Shown one piece after another: positions 46,613-61,587 of a stretch of DNA of 64,000 nucleotides (the stretch's first letter is position 1; every line of letters starts with the position of its first letter). The stretch is taken from assembly GCA_029448655.1 (NCBI GenBank), contig JACCLO010000008.1:1488001-1552000 (forward strand). Direction: 5' to 3'. A program made the translations under genes and the position numbers. Source of the stretch: Wolfiporia cocos. Lineage: Eukaryota > Basidiomycota > Agaricomycetes > Polyporales > Phaeolaceae. The notes beneath the pieces are model-generated. The model did not search any database. It saw nothing but the letters and a program-made list of their open reading frames with translations, and had not been told where the DNA came from.

Positions 46613-49117
46613 GGCAAGAAACAACCACACACCAGAGAGCACCCACACCGCCCTGGGACAATCGTCACAAGGCAGTAAGGGGGCATGTCCAGTGGAGGGT
46701 TGTTCCTCGCTGCGTCATCGCCTCCTTCCATTTCATCTTCCTCCGTGTGCAGAAGAGCATACGGGTATATATATTGATTACGGCCACTCACCCTTCTCCT
46801 TTTGAAGTGGCTTGATGACACTCCTTTAGTTTCTTTTTCATCCAAATTTCTGATAGACCGGAAATGGTCTCTCCACATTCGTTATAGTCACCATTTCGTC
46901 GATATCACCCTCGTGCCGGTGCTTACCAAACTCTGCCATAGATATATAGCCGCGCGCAGGCTTGAGAGTGTTGCGTATCTAACCTAAACAGTTTCGCCTT
47001 GCAGTCTAGAACGTTGAGGTGTGCGCACGCTCGGAGACATCTTCGGTAGATAGAAAGCTGTATAAAATCATACTTCATTACTTCATTGCAGGAAGTCGCA
47101 CCTCAAACGCGAGCGCGAGATATTCGCGGACTTGAGGACACATGGGAGTCACGTGCCAAATGAGGAACGGGACGACGAGCAGTTCAGACTTGACGAACAC
47201 ATCGACCTGGGCGTATCCTCCCTCTAATAATGCCTCGTTCAATGCTTGGACTACGATTCTTCGCGCTGGATTTGTCGAGCTGAGTCAACCTTATATCTAG
47301 ATTTGTTCAGCATTCAAGAGCCGGGAGTAGTGGAACACTTGTGTGGCGGGGAGCACTTGTGTGGCGGGATCGAAAACAATGCCGATGCCGATGCGACCGT
47401 GGCATAACTAAGGCTGTCATCATCTAGAACTGTTACGAGCACGGCGCCGTTGAGGCAAAATGAACCCGGGAGCGCATAGCAGGTCACAATAGCCAAGCTG
47501 GTCGTGCACCTCTCGCGACCGCCGAACTGAAGAGCGATGTAGCGCACGGGGAAGATCAAGTCGAGGAAGACGCTTAGAGCCCAGTGGAGAAGATAGGTGG
47601 GAGCGTGCAGAATCCAGCAAAGACCGAGAATGCGTTAAGACAATGGGTCGATGCGTGTTGACGTTGTCGAAGACCATTAGCGGCTAATGTGTCCACAGCC
47701 ACAATGCACAACCGCGTTGTTCCCCCAGTAGATGTCCTTGTTAGACTCCTATAGGGCTCCGCCGATTTCACGGAAGAGCAGGGTTCCCTCCGTGGTGATT
47801 TTGCAAGACGGTAACGGTTTCCCCACAGCCCAGATCGTCGCAGGGCCTCAGGTGATCTACGTGGTTATGTGCAGAAACTCTCAAGAGCTGGAGCAGACCT
47901 ACTTCGAGGTGCGCGGATGACAGGGAAGTCTGATCCGTATACGTCTGCTGAGGATCAGGTCATAACGTCATAAGCAACTCTACCATTGTCGCCCCGACGT
48001 TTGCCGACGGCTTCATCGTCATCGTTGATGTAGGATCCTGTTATATGGCCCCTCCTCCTGCTGATGCGAGCTTCAGTGCACGAAACCGTAGGACCTGTCA
48101 AAACGGTCGAAGTAGCGGCACTCACAAGCGATAGCAGGCACCCCGAAATGGATACTAGTCCGCGACTAAGTTGGCACAGAGGCCATCAATGTCCCCTACC
48201 AAATGCTGGTTGCTCGAACAGCTTTATGAGAAGAAATAACCACACGACCGAAAAGCACCTTCGCTGCCCTATGACAACATGCCAAGGGCCGACGAGGAGG
48301 TGCATCGTTAGGGGCTGTCGCTTTCTGTGCCACTGCGTAAACAGCACGGCACCCTGTTCCTTGCACGCCCTTCCGATGATGAAACCACGGCATACCAATA
48401 CCACTTACCTGGTCTTTCCGACGTCTCATAATCTCCACTATGATGATAACCGGGCTTTGAGCGATCCAGGAACTGTCATACTCCACGCAAGTTCTTCTGT
48501 GGACATATGTATGCGCTGCTTATCCGTATGTGCATGCTGCAGAAACCCGGTGTATTCATGCTCGCTCTTTGAAGATCCGTTCGCCCAGAGATCGCTTGCG
48601 CTGCTGACGCTGGCGAGTGTGCAGACCGCGGCGGTGCATTCATTCTTTTTCTTGTCCCCTTGAGCAGTGAGTGCGGGTACGCGTACAGTATGATGATGAC
48701 GAGGGAACAAGAGGCAATCGTCTTAATTCCTTTTTATCCTGACTCGGCGACCCAAACATTTTGCAACAAGGCACGTCACGCTGCCACGGCCACTGCTCAG
48801 CGCTCAGTGGGCGCTGGATCTGTACAACTTACGGCTATTCGACTAATTACGCTGTGCTCGAGCAACGTCTCCTGTGCCTTTACCCTAAGCCGAAGCGATC
48901 GTCGAGCCTGTACAGTTTATCCCGCGCCCAACTGGTTTTATTTTCACGAGACTTTGCATCACAGCTAGTACCCTGAAGTTCGGCGCCACAGGCGCGAACA
49001 GTCATATATCACAACGCCGACTTGACAGTATGTTGAAATGTGCAAGTGGGATCTGTGACCACTGATGCTGAACAACATTCATTATGGCAGAGGGGCGAAT
49101 AGTGTATCTTTGCGAAT
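46613..49117. other. Intergenic region with one exon-like segment and a short tandem repeat
   Basis: Mostly without recognisable genes. A 199-codon frame at 48,064-48,663 is open but has no protein-like character and is probably chance. The phrase gcacttgtgtggcggg (first copy aacacttg...) is tandemly repeated at about 47,337-47,370. The exon-like segment at 47,092-47,227 is listed separately. Confidence 0.35.
47092..47227 (+). CDS. Possible terminal exon of an unidentified gene
   Basis: Directly after an acceptor-like sequence (cttcattgcag ending at 47,091) a 44-codon frame reads KSHLKREREIFADLRTHG, then VPNEERDDEQFRLDEHID, and stops at 47,225-47,227. It is strongly charged and looks like a real C-terminus, but no upstream exon in the same gene could be fixed. 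It might belong to a longer version of the preceding gene or be a fragment. Confidence 0.3.
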
Positions 49118-51079
49118 ATGTCTCGGCCGGTCGCCTCGCGCGCAACGCCAGCGACGTCATCCTCAACCCGCCGACCGCGCCCTAGTACTCGTTCGATATC
49201 GGTGTCTGCGCAGGGACCGCCCGTGCGCCGCCCTTCGGTGTCGGGTCTAACCCTTACTGGGACCATAAACCCTGTCTCTGGCGCGCCAAAAGCCCAACGG
49301 TCGTCCAAGACCACCCAGAAGCTTGTACTTCTCCCCTCTGCACCGCAAACGAAACCACTTCCACCGGAGGTTGAGGACGAGGGGGCGCTGCATGGATACG
49401 AGACCGATCACGGTGTGCGCGAGCAGAAGAGCGCCGGGGAGCGCATGAGCAAGGAGCAAAGGGAGAAGGCGGGTTATCGGCGCATCACCGCGTATTGCGT
49501 TGCGGACGGGTTCAAGATGAAGTTGCTGGCGAGCTTCCTGAAGCGGGAACATAACGTGCAGCCCCGCGTATTTGACGAGGCAATGTACATCGTGCGTGAT
49601 CGGCGTTGGCGAACGCACAGATTCTGACATCCGCCGCAGATGTATCATCTCCCGCTCCTACCAGGCTATGGCCCACATTCAAACATACGCTCCTCAGCCC
49701 CGCCTTCTTCTGACACAGAAGGTCCGTCATCATGGCTTTCGGAGGCAGAGGAGGACGGCTACCAGGGCACGTACTTCGACTCCGCCCCACCCGTCTCTGG
49801 TCCCGTTCCACCATCCTCGGGGTACATAGAGTCTTCATCTCCGGTACTCACCGCCGCCGATATCTCCGCACACACTCCCGCAAACCCTCTGACGCAAGCT
49901 GATGCCACAATGCAGGTGCAGGAGAGACGCAAACGCAAACGGAAGAGTGCCAAGGCGCAGAGCGGACTGAACTACACGCGAGAGGAGGACTATGCAGAAG
50001 CGATCTTCTTCTCGTATGGGGTGGTAGTGTTCTTCGGGCTGAATGAGCAGCAGGAACGCAGCATAGTGGAAGATGTTGAGGGGGCGGGGGCGATGAGGCG
50101 CAAGTTCGGTGAGGCGGACTGGGAGATCGAGGAATTTCACTATGCTGTAAGTCCAGCATCATCTGTTGTGAAGTTACTCATCCTGAGCGTGACATAGCAT
50201 GACGCCAACATCGCATTCCCGCGCATATACAACGACTTCTTCAGTATGTGAGGTTCCTTGGCTGTCCCATTGCGTTTACAGACCGCATATATGTAGCATT
50301 CAAGACCCACTCGCATCTTCTCAAGCTCTCTGTCGCTCATGCGCTCGCCCAGTCCACGCTACTCGCGCACTACGAGACGCACGCGCATCGCATCCTCTCC
50401 TCGAAGGACACAACGTCGATTCCCCAACAGCTCGCCTCAACAGGCGCCCTCGCGCTCTCGCGCAAGGAGGCGCTCCGCCTCACGGGCCGCCTCTTCACGC
50501 TACGTCGGGACGTGAACCTCGTGAGCAACGTCCTCGACGTACCCGAGCTCTTCTGGAGCGAAGCGAGCCTAAAAGCGCTATATGATGCTGTGCGCGAGTA
50601 CATGGAGATCGGGCCGCGGGTGCAGGTGTTGAACGAGAAGTTGGCTGTAGCAGAGGATCTAGTGGGTTATTGAAGCCCAAACACTGAGGGAGACGCACTG
50701 ATTGATGGTCTTAGCTGGGCGCAATACACGATCACCTGAATAATAATGCGATGGAACGCATAACGTGGATCATCATCTGGTGAGTTTACTTCTTGACGAT
50801 CTGCCTCTTTCTCATTCGTCCCACCAGGCTGATTGTGGTCGCATGTGTGGTGGAAATGGTAAGACTAGCTCTAACTCACGAATCCACTTGAACTTATATT
50901 TATGATAATCAAAGGGTGAAGTCATCGCACGACTAGTCGTGCATGCTACCATGGGCGGATCGGAGACAAACTCAGCTACTGCTACTTTGTGCACCAACGC
51001 TGCCGCCGCCTTGAGCTCACTCTCGAGGGAGGAGGCACTGGAAATCCTTGAACGCATGGCGGGAGGAGTCTCTACCTGA
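49118..51079 (+). CDS. RMD1 / DUF155 family protein
   Basis: A multi-exon gene of the RMD1/RMD8 (sporulation-associated; DUF155, related to mitochondrial RMND1) family. ATG at 49118 opens a Ser/Arg/Thr-rich N-terminus that could be a targeting or disordered region. Exon 1 ends at 49,591 and exon 2 starts at 49,640, giving FDEAMYI then MYHLPLLPGYGP. The DUF155 core follows: YAEAIFFSYGVVVFFGLNEQ with ERSIVEDVE, then EEFHYA, NIAFPRIYNDFF, KTHSHLLKLSVAHALAQST, LFTLRRDVNLVSNVLDVPELFW and YMEIGPRVQVLNEKL. Two short 3' exons encode AMERITWIIIW-LIVVACVVEM, a C-terminal transmembrane helix, and GEVIARLVVHATMGG; the stop is at 51,077-51,079. The helix is expected to anchor the protein in a membrane. 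The family's biochemical role is not settled; yeast RMD genes are needed for meiotic nuclear division. Confidence 0.88.
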
Positions 51080-54000
51080 GAGACTGGAGTATGAATGACG
51101 TTAACACAATACGCAAGGGCATCTGCGCCTCATCGATCTCAAATCGGACTGGCAAGTTCCACATGTACAGTAGTCAATATAGGATCCTGATGCATCGACG
51201 AAAACTCAGAGCTGAGCATACCACGAACTCTCATCCAAAGCGGCCTACGAAATAAAATCTTTGAGGTAAATTGTGTCAGCGGGTGTCGATGAGGAATACG
51301 GCTATGCGGTAATACCCCATCGTATGGGCGACATTGGGCGAGAATACCGTCGAGTCTGACCGCATCAAATCTGTTGATCTGCCGTATGATATTAGCGCAG
51401 AATCAATCGGACAGACTGAGATCTACAATTTGGACGTAACAGTGCTGGCTTCAGGGGCAAATGCGCCTTTCATCGATCCTACCTTTTCCGGGCACTGTAT
51501 AATATCAATATCTTGCTTTATGGCTCCCTAGTCTATATATTTCGCCAACTATGCCGACGTATGTGACCACTTCTGTTCTTCATGAGGACCTAGGCAAAGC
51601 TGTCCCCGTTTCTAGCGCTTTTTATGGTTCAGAATGAGTCTGTTACAGTAGTTGTCAAAGTTACCACCTTCAGGATTCCATAGATCTTGAAGCCTCAGTA
51701 TCTATGCTTGAGGTCTAGTAGTGCATGGCGTATCTGGAGGACCGTCACACATACGAGTATAGGAACGACTGTCTTCCTATGCTCAGGCTGATTTATGAGC
51801 CTATAACAGAGTGGCTCTGACAACCATCACAGAGGCTGCCATGAGCGCAACCAATTCTGCGATGGGCTCGCCCGCGACCACGATGGCGGTAGGCAAGCCC
51901 TCAAGAAGATCGCATCGACGGTCCTCACGGCGGCTACGGCAGATTCAGAGGTCCCCGGCATTTACTTTAAGGCGTTGCATCAGCAGGCATATGGTGAGGC
52001 CGGTGCGCACTATTATACTTATAACGTCAATAATCTACCATATACCTACGAGAACATTTCCATGTCATTCCTAGAAGAGGCTATTGAGCGGATCTTGAAA
52101 GCACACACTCGCCATGATCAGTGTGGATGAAGTGTGGTGTGTACCTAAATCTCTTCGCTGAGCCTGCCAGGGGAAACGAGCTTACGCAGAGTCCTACCAG
52201 TAGGGCTTAACAGAATTGCTGTGCGATCAATCTGTCACGACGAAGGGTGTATAGATCTTGTCTCAACACGACCCCGCAGGTCATATTAAACCGACACATA
52301 TTCCCTACGTTACATTTGTGTGGGTTTGCTGCAGATTCTATTGCTTCATGTGATGCTTGCGACGATCAAATATCATGTAATGACATCATCAACGTTTCCG
52401 ACGGTAGAAGCAGCTGCGACCTTTACCTTCTGCTTCGTCAGTTGGTTACTACATTGTATTCATCTCCAATATCGAATGTGATCCCCCAAGCTCTTCGAAT
52501 GTTCCCAATGTGGATGTACATCCCACAGAGCTTCCGATACCTCTTAGATGTTTTCGCGCATTTAGCCTGAGATTGCAATCATCAGAGCAGCTTGCAAAAC
52601 CTCAAGAGCGAGTTGCGTACAAAGCAAGCACCGAGTTCACATATACTGTGAATGAACGCATCAGGTTGTTTCTGAGCAATAAAGACTTGGGATGCCACCA
52701 ACCCTTGCTGTCAATGAATTGGAATACAAGCCAGAGATATTGATTCACGCTAGGATTCAGCGAAGCCAGATACTGTCGATTTTTGTCTGGATTAACAACG
52801 CGACACATCAGAAGATCTAAGAACAAGTCTCACAGCGCTGATCTCAAGGATTTGCGCGGCTCTAATGTCTCATCAACGGTGCATCCAATATAGTCCGTCA
52901 ACATGTTGCCTACGTCGTCAACAGTCCGCGCTCGATGATGTACATATTGAGTTTCTTGAGCATGCTTCCGGTGCTGGAAACAGATGAATCCAATCAGTTG
53001 TCATAATCGCGAACCGTGCTACCTACCGCCTAGAGGCCGTCGTTCCCTGATTCAAAACAACGTACAAAAGTGTTGTCATCATAATATCCGTCATTGTAAC
53101 TGAGACCAAGTGGATAACAGGGGGTGCCTGTTCCGATGCACAGTCACTCAGGGACCTCATCGTAGCAAAATGGAATCTCACCCTGCATATTGATCCTCCC
53201 ATAGGACAGCCAAAACCAGGAATGTTGTGATTGTCTAAGGAGCTTTTATTCTGGGTATTAGCTGGAGCTGACTACATGCTACTTATACTATGGAGACGTA
53301 CGCATAGGCAACGGTGACTGTGTGTACAAGGGATCCATACATATTTAGTGCTTATCAGCTGGGGATGTCGGGTAAACACACCGAATCCAGTCACTGTGCA
53401 GGTATTCAGCATTCTTAGCTGAATAGCTTGTTGAAATCGTTCTCACCTACTGATATGATCGCGAACAGCAGCTGCAAAGACATATGTGAGAGACAATCGC
53501 ACTGTATGACAATGGCATACCGGCGCCAAAACGACAATGATACGATGCCGATAACGCGGCGACACTTGAGCAAATAGAGCCGTTCAGCATTAACCTCAAG
53601 CAAGAGTAGATGCGAATTCCTACTTGCCCAGATTGAGTGAATGTAGTAGCTAACGTTGCGGATAAGCGAATTTAAAGGAGTTGATAAACAGACGATAAAC
53701 CAACCACTGAACGGAAAACTCAACGATCGCCTGAGAAGCTGTAAATCAGACCATCTAATCCTGAATCGTACCGTGCAGCAGAATTCTGCCTGTCACGCTC
53801 GACGCGTCAGCTGTGTTATGGGGTCGATCATAATGTGCACATACTATGAAGAGCATGCTAGCCGATGTGCCGAAAGTATCCATCATCAATTGGTCTGCGT
53901 CGAGATTTTTGAACAGATACACACTTCACGAAGCCAAGGTATTGAGAACTAGACGCATCTTCCCCTCTCGTTATGTAGTATGTGTAAGGATTTGCGAATT

Positions 54001-57000
54001 GCTTGATTGTTAATCCCCAGAATATCTGCATGACAAGTCGATTTAGTCCAGGCACCAGAGTTAATGAAAAAGTTTTACGGCGACATTGAGAGCTGAAGCT
54101 GTGGAATCAAGCGACCTGCCCCCAAATAACATGAATAAGGCAAGATTTATGCCCGAACATCATACAGCTACCATAACATAGCGACCTAAATTTTACGTCA
54201 ACGCGCTGTATAACATTAGAATACACGTTAACATACCATACATTTTACCCAGCGGCGATCCTGTGCATAATGCCAGTAATAGTGGGAAACTTGGGCACAG
54301 GTTATACCATAGAAGCTGGGTTAATTAAGCAATTGTCGCAGGAATGCGGGCAAACGGCCACATACAGTAAAGCGAATGCAAGTCCAAAGAATAGAGCCTC
54401 TGCAGCGGAATGGTCGTAATCATTTTTAACGGATGACATCACGGCTCATAGGCTTGAGGGAGGGAGGTCGAGTTCCAGAAGAGCCTCAATCTCTGACAGT
54501 GCACATCTTATGCTCCGTTCGAGCGTCGGTCCTGATCCCATCGCGCTGCTGAACGATAGGATGCGGAAAGATCATGTCATCTGCTGATGAAACGACGGAA
54601 GATCAAAGACAGCCTGGTGACTGTGGCTAAGGCCCTGGGCAATGCGAGACATCTCGTGCCCATGGTCGACAGATCCGCAACATCCCGAGAGAATCATAGT
54701 CTAAATACAGTCATTCTTCTCAAGATTCGGATGCAACTGTCAATGCTCCCGCGAACGTCTGCGAAGCGGCTTTCAACATTACCAACAGATCGTCAGAATG
54801 GGAGACCACACAGATTAGGGTTGATTTACTGTTGCTGGTCAGTGGCCGAACAGGCCACCGCAGTTCCTGGCTGCACAGAACGGCGATATAACATACCAGC
54901 ATCTTGAGCTTCACATTTACTTTGTGGGAATCAGCAGGCAGATGCCGTAATCGATGCCAAGATGTGACTTATTAATACGTCTTGGAGCGATAGCCTCGTG
55001 CCCAGACAGTAACCACTGAGGGCCTCACTGGCGTGTTCACTGGCAGGCTTCGCCATTTTCGAGGAGAGCAAAACCTAAATTGTCAACCGGTGCAGGAGCT
55101 TCCGCGTTATCTGCGATGAAGGCACCTCCGAGGCTGTCGTTATCCGCGATCCTACTCTAACAAAACAATTAGTTGCAGAACATTGAGCTTACATTCAGCG
55201 TGTACTCCCTGGGACATGAGGTACATAGTAATCGATCTGACCACTCGATGTCGAATACGTAGGGGGAGACGGGATGGTGTCCTCGCTGCTGTCTAAGGAG
55301 CTCGAAGGCATCTGTTTCAATCGCATTAAACAAAAAGATACTCTCATGCTGCATACTTATATCTGCGCACCAGTGGGCGAGATGTAACGAGCATGTCCTG
55401 ATTCTGATGCAGTGGTTCAAACTAGTGGCAGAGCAGAGACCAAGCGGAGTCTTTCCGGCGGCCGAGCTTCTGAAAAGTTTTCTGAGCGCCATCCTTTAAA
55501 TGTGGTAATCAGATGCGATGTGATGAGGACATGTCAAACATAGCGGCGAGTGATAGTGTCGTTCCGATCGATCATTTCACAGGCCGCATTGCAGACGTGG
55601 TCCTAAACATCAGACGACGTAAAGATGTTATAAATCAATATGACGTACGAACTTGTCATGGTGATGTTTGGTCGGATTGCTTGGCGTGTATGAGTTCGAT
55701 GACATTGTCAATGCTTCAGATATCAGACTGGTATCTCGACGACCGTTGGTGCTGTACTTGACAATCTGTATAGATTGATGAGCACTATCAAGTCGAATTT
55801 AGGGGCCGCCGGGCTCCGGTTGCCTAATGTATCTTGCAGAATGTAGCAGCTTCTCAGGAACAGATGGCTTCAGTCATATATATTTGCTCACAAACGGATG
55901 TGCAATGCGAGACACAGCGCTTTGAGGCGCCGAGCGTCCAAGGTAGGAATATCCTCCTCTGCATCGACCTGTCCATTTGAATCCCTTTTATCTGCGACAC
56001 TCGTTGGGGCTGTCGCAGACTTTCCGTGCCAATCTATCTGCCTCGGCGCGTATCTAACTCTGTTATGGGGACTGTATGCTGTCAGCATTGATGATCCCTG
56101 TTGAGTGAGCCCACACAGAGCAGATACCTGATGTATCGAGCGAACATGAGCGAACATGAGAAATGACGAGAAACATGAAACACCTTCGATCCGCCAGTGC
56201 AGCGTGAACGGTAAGATCTGATGATCAACAATCGAATTTGCTAGTTCAAGTAATGCTATGTCCCGACAGTCCGATGTTGAGTGTGTCACGAATATCCGGC
56301 AGCAGACTTTGAACATCCGAAGCGAATGTCGAGGAGCCGTTGGAGATACGCGGGTCGCAGAAAACAACGATTAGCGGCCGGGTGGGGGTGATGTCAATTA
56401 GAGCAAGCGGTTTAGAAACCATGCAGAGTGGCGACAGCAAGATGGGCGGTGGCTGTCAGATCCTGAGAGTGCACTTGAATAGCCTTGATCTGTCATAAAG
56501 ACTGACGCTCCCCTTAGAACATTTGTGCCTGGCTAGAAAGCCCAGCGAAAGAGCGACACCACAGACACCCCGCAGAATGCTCATTCTAGCACTAGTCCCA
56601 CCGGTCTGTAGACGAGTGAAGACGTGAAATGGACTCGGTCGCTGGCAACCGACCAAGATCGACAGGCACATTGATAGGAGGTGCGTTCGGCGTTTGGAAC
56701 GCATCAGAGTATCAAGACCATATAGCATTGACGTCAAGCAGAGAAGTATGGTTGGAGTATTCACAGCATATTTCCGAGAGCCGATGTCATGAATGACTGC
56801 TGTTGTGAATCAATCAATACCGCGACGAGGAGAGACCTCAGTTCATGTGGCATACCGATGCGACAGTATGAGCAGTCGGCACCAGGCCGGTACACGACTC
56901 ACATTACATGTACGACATCATTAGGAGACAATATACGCTCTCAGAAGATCCATATAGCGAACGGTTGAACAACGCATTTGACAGATGTGTTAATACTCCC

Positions 57001-57326
57001 ATAGTGCAGCAGATGGCGAGACAATAGTACTGCTATCTCGCCGGTGCGCGTGATGATTGAATTCGTAGTCATCGCTGCCTTCTAAGTGTTTCGTTTCAAA
57101 TGCTGCAGATCAGATGCGGGCGCCATATGATTCGGAAAGACAAAGGAGCCGGGGAGACGCGGGCGATGGTTGTTGCTGGGATACAATGATTGTCCAACTG
57201 CGTAACTAGACAACAAGCAAGCTCCTCTATTTAGTCGCCTTCAGCCACCGACCCGATCTGCTCTTGTACTCGACGACACTGTCCTCTCATCCACTCATCT
57301 CTCTCACCGACCTCCACGACACGACG
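51080..57326. other. 6.2-kb gene-poor region
   Basis: No complete gene recognised. AT-richer than its neighbours in 51-55 kb. Scattered short ORFs on both strands (for example minus-strand frames at 55,169-55,492 and 55,888-56,367) have some amino-acid balance but no motifs that I can name. One stretch at 51.8-52.1 kb looks like decayed coding sequence and is listed separately. The final 150 bases are the MAP kinase promoter. Confidence 0.4.
51811..52130 (+). pseudogene. Decayed coding remnant, family unknown
   Basis: From about 51,900 to the stop at 52,128-52,130 one frame reads ALKKIASTVLTAATADSEVP, then GIYFKALHQQAYGEAGAHYY and SFLEEAIERILKAHTRHDQC, which looks like genuine protein. Upstream, the sensible continuation (MSATNSAMGSPATTMAVGK, from ATG 51,841) is in another frame. 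A one-base loss at about 51,898 would explain it. No domain recognised. A missed intron is the alternative. Confidence 0.35.
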
Positions 57327-58895
<1,569 letters not shown>

Positions 58896-60011
58896 CGTCT
58901 CACCTTTATCTCGGCCATCGTCTGCTGTCCATCTCAAGCTGTATACGTGCGTATGGTGCGAGCCTTCACTTCTTATGGTAGAATATCGTATGCTAATCGC
59001 AATGCTGTGCTGTCCGCTCAGCCTATTATAGGTTGTGTTCTATCTGTCATCGGTGCCGTCCATGCGGCGAAGTGTACCAAAGCCATCACTCCAATCGTCA
59101 CGCATCACCGTCCATTCCTAGCTTCTGCTCCGCTCACAATTCTACCACCCTAACGCCCGCTTACCGGCTCGCTGACTTGGCAGCGGGTGCAGACGCCTCG
59201 ATTCGACTACTCGGACTAGCCGCGCTGTGCACCTACATACTACATAGACTTGGAATGCCGTACTTGTGCTCTCCTTCCATTTCCCGCGTCTTTGGCTGTG
59301 ACTAGTGCGCTTACCGTTGGACCATGATCTTGCTGGCCTGTGTTGCTCTACTGTGACTGGTCGGAAAACTGTTCAATGGCTGTTCGAATTCCATGGGTAC
59401 CAAGTCTGGATGGTGTAATTCGTGTGTAGGTTATTAGAGGAGATATGCGATCGTTATTGCTGGGACCGCTGGTTGACAGACAGCGTAAGAGCAATGACTC
59501 GGCAAACGGTTTTCGACTGTCGTACTACGACAAGCTTCCTTGAACACAACCTCATGCGCTGCCCAAGCACGCGAGATCGATGGGTGAAGGTGCCGTTCCC
59601 ATGGTCGACTGTGTCTCCCATTGTGCTCCGCGACTTGCAGATGGTTGCCGCATGTGTAGTCGAGCAATCGAATTGTTATGACCTGAACTTCGTCCCATCA
59701 ATTTATCTATTCCCGGCCCGGTAAGAGCTTGAATCCGTTCAGAATTACTGTACGATAGCCATTGCAAAAGGCTCTGCTGACGAGCGCTGCTACTTGATTT
59801 GGAAATATGCGGGTACGGGTTTTGGGGCGGAGTCTGCGCGTTGGGCTCGCGTCAGTGCGCGTCTGAATTATTTGTCGTCTTCCTCCACTCTCACCCGCCT
59901 TCGAGGCCCTTCCCACTACTTTTTCCTCGCATATCTTCCATTTCTCCCCTCACGGTGAGCACGAAAAACGCTGGGGAGAAGAATCTCACCTAACAACGCG
60001 TTAGCACCATC
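58896..60011. other. Intergenic region, no gene seen
   Basis: About 1.1 kb of 3' flank of the MAP kinase gene and promoter of the NTF2-domain gene. A pyrimidine-rich stretch at about 59,880-59,955 (ctcccttcc-like words) lies close to the next start, a usual promoter feature. No ORF has recognisable content. Confidence 0.4.
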
Positions 60012-61587
60012 ATGACCAACGGCACTTCCACCGTCAATCCTTCTGAAGTCGGCTGGCAATTCGTTCCCCAGTACTACAACTTCGTCAACAAGCAGCCCAA
60101 TCGTTTACACTGTTTCTACACTAAAGCTTCTACTTTCATTCACGGTACCGAGGGCGAGGACGGCAAGCCATGTTACGGCCAGCAGGTGCGTGCACGGCTT
60201 TGTCAGCGCGTACGCGCACCCTGACGCGTCGCCTGCAGGAGATCCACTCCAAGATCACCGCGATCGGATTCCAGGACTGCAAGGTCTTCATCCACTCGGT
60301 CGATGCGCAGTCATCTGCGAACGGCGGTATCCTCATCCAGGTCATCGGCGAGATGTCTAACCACAACGACCCGTGGCGCAAGTTCGTGCAGACCTTCTTC
60401 CTCGCCGAGCAGCCGAACGGGTACTTTGTCCTCAATGACATCTTCCGCTTCCTGAAGGAGGAGACTGTCGACAGCGACGACCAGGCGAGCGACATTGACG
60501 AACCTGCGCAGCAGGCTGCCCCTGCGCCAGAGCACGCCGCGCCCGCACCTGCTCCTCCCGTACCTGCTCCGCTCGTACCTGCGCCCGCGCCGCCAGCTGA
60601 ACCGCAGCCCGAGCCGCTCGTTACGCCGACGCCCCCTCCGCCTTCAAAACCGGCCGAGGAGCCCCCGGCACCCGCCACGCCCTCCCCTGCGCCGGAGCCC
60701 CAGCAGCAGCAGACAAACGGCGTGCACGCGCCCTCCCCTGCGCCTGAGGCTGCTGCTCCCGCAGAAAATTCGCCGTCGCCCACGCCCGAGCCTCCGGCGA
60801 CCGCGTCTCCGCCGCCCGTGTCGCCTCCTGCGACGCAGCCCGAGCCGCTCCCCGCAGTCCCGCAGCCGCCAGTGCAAGCGCAGCCCCCTGCGCCAGCATC
60901 TGCATCTGCGCCAGCACCTGTAGCGCCCCAGCCAACGCAGCCACCACAGCGCAAGACGTGGGCGAATCTGGCGGCGAAGGACTCGAACAAGTGGGGCGCG
61001 GCGGTTGCTCCCGAGGCGCGCGGCGTGAGTGAGGCCCCTGCTGCGACCGCGGTGCCTGCACCGCTCAGCGGGCCGCAGTCGCCCGCGCCGCACATCCCGA
61101 CACGGCAACCTGTCCCGCGCGAGATGCACCCGGCGATGGCGAATGCACAGAGCACGCCGACGGCACAGTGCTTCGTGAAGGTATGTCTGCACCCAATCCT
61201 AGCTAGCGCTCTCGCTGATGCACCTGCGCGCAGAGCGTGACGGAGAACATCCCGGAGAACCTGCTGCGCAAGACACTGACCGAGCGGTTCGGGCAGATCA
61301 AGGAGCTCGAGATCCTGCGGCCGAAAGCGTGCGCGTTCCTCGAGTTCGAAAAGGTCGACGCGGCGCGGCGCGCGATTGCGGTTTCGCTCCCTGTCCACCT
61401 TGGCGGCGAGGGTGGTATCCGGATTGAGGGCGTCGAGGGTCCGTCGAAGATCATCGTCGACACGCGCAAGGAGCGTGGAGAGCGTCCCCCGCCGCGCGGC
61501 GGGCCGATCAACGGCGAGCGGAGAGGCGGCTACCGCGGGCGCGGCGGGCCTGGCGGACGCGGTCGTGGCGGACCTCCGCCGAAGTAG
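60012..61587 (+). CDS. G3BP/Bre5-like NTF2-domain and RRM RNA-binding protein
   Basis: Three exons. ATG at 60012. The N-terminal NTF2-like domain spans the first two exons: VGWQFVPQYYNFVNKQPNRL, FYTKASTFIHG, then EIHSKITAIGFQDCKVFIHS and WRKFVQTFFLAEQPNGYFVL plus NDIFRFL. An intron (about 60,185-60,238) divides YGQQ from EIHSK. A long Pro/Ala-rich disordered linker follows (about 60,500-60,950). The last exon starts after a gtatgt...gcgcag intron and encodes an RRM: SVTENIPENLLRKTLTERFG, KACAFLEFEKVDAARRAIAV. It ends in an RGG-type tail (GYRGRGGPGGRGRGG) with stop at 61,585-61,587. This NTF2-linker-RRM-RGG order is the G3BP/Bre5 (S. pombe Nxt3) architecture: stress-granule scaffolding and, in yeast, cofactor of the Ubp3 deubiquitinase. 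The function is inferred from the family. Confidence 0.92.

Noticed and set aside
48064..48663. 199-codon plus-strand ORF
   Set aside because: Amino-acid content is Cys/His/Arg-rich and irregular, with no domain; consistent with chance.
55888..56440. Minus-strand ORFs with a hint of a NACHT-like segment (LLPDIRDTLN)
   Set aside because: No Walker A or B motif was found and the similarity is too short to support a call.
60136..61398. 420-codon minus-strand ORF, the longest in its area
   Set aside because: It is the antisense shadow of the NTF2/RRM gene; Ala/Gly runs mirror the Pro/Ala-rich linker.
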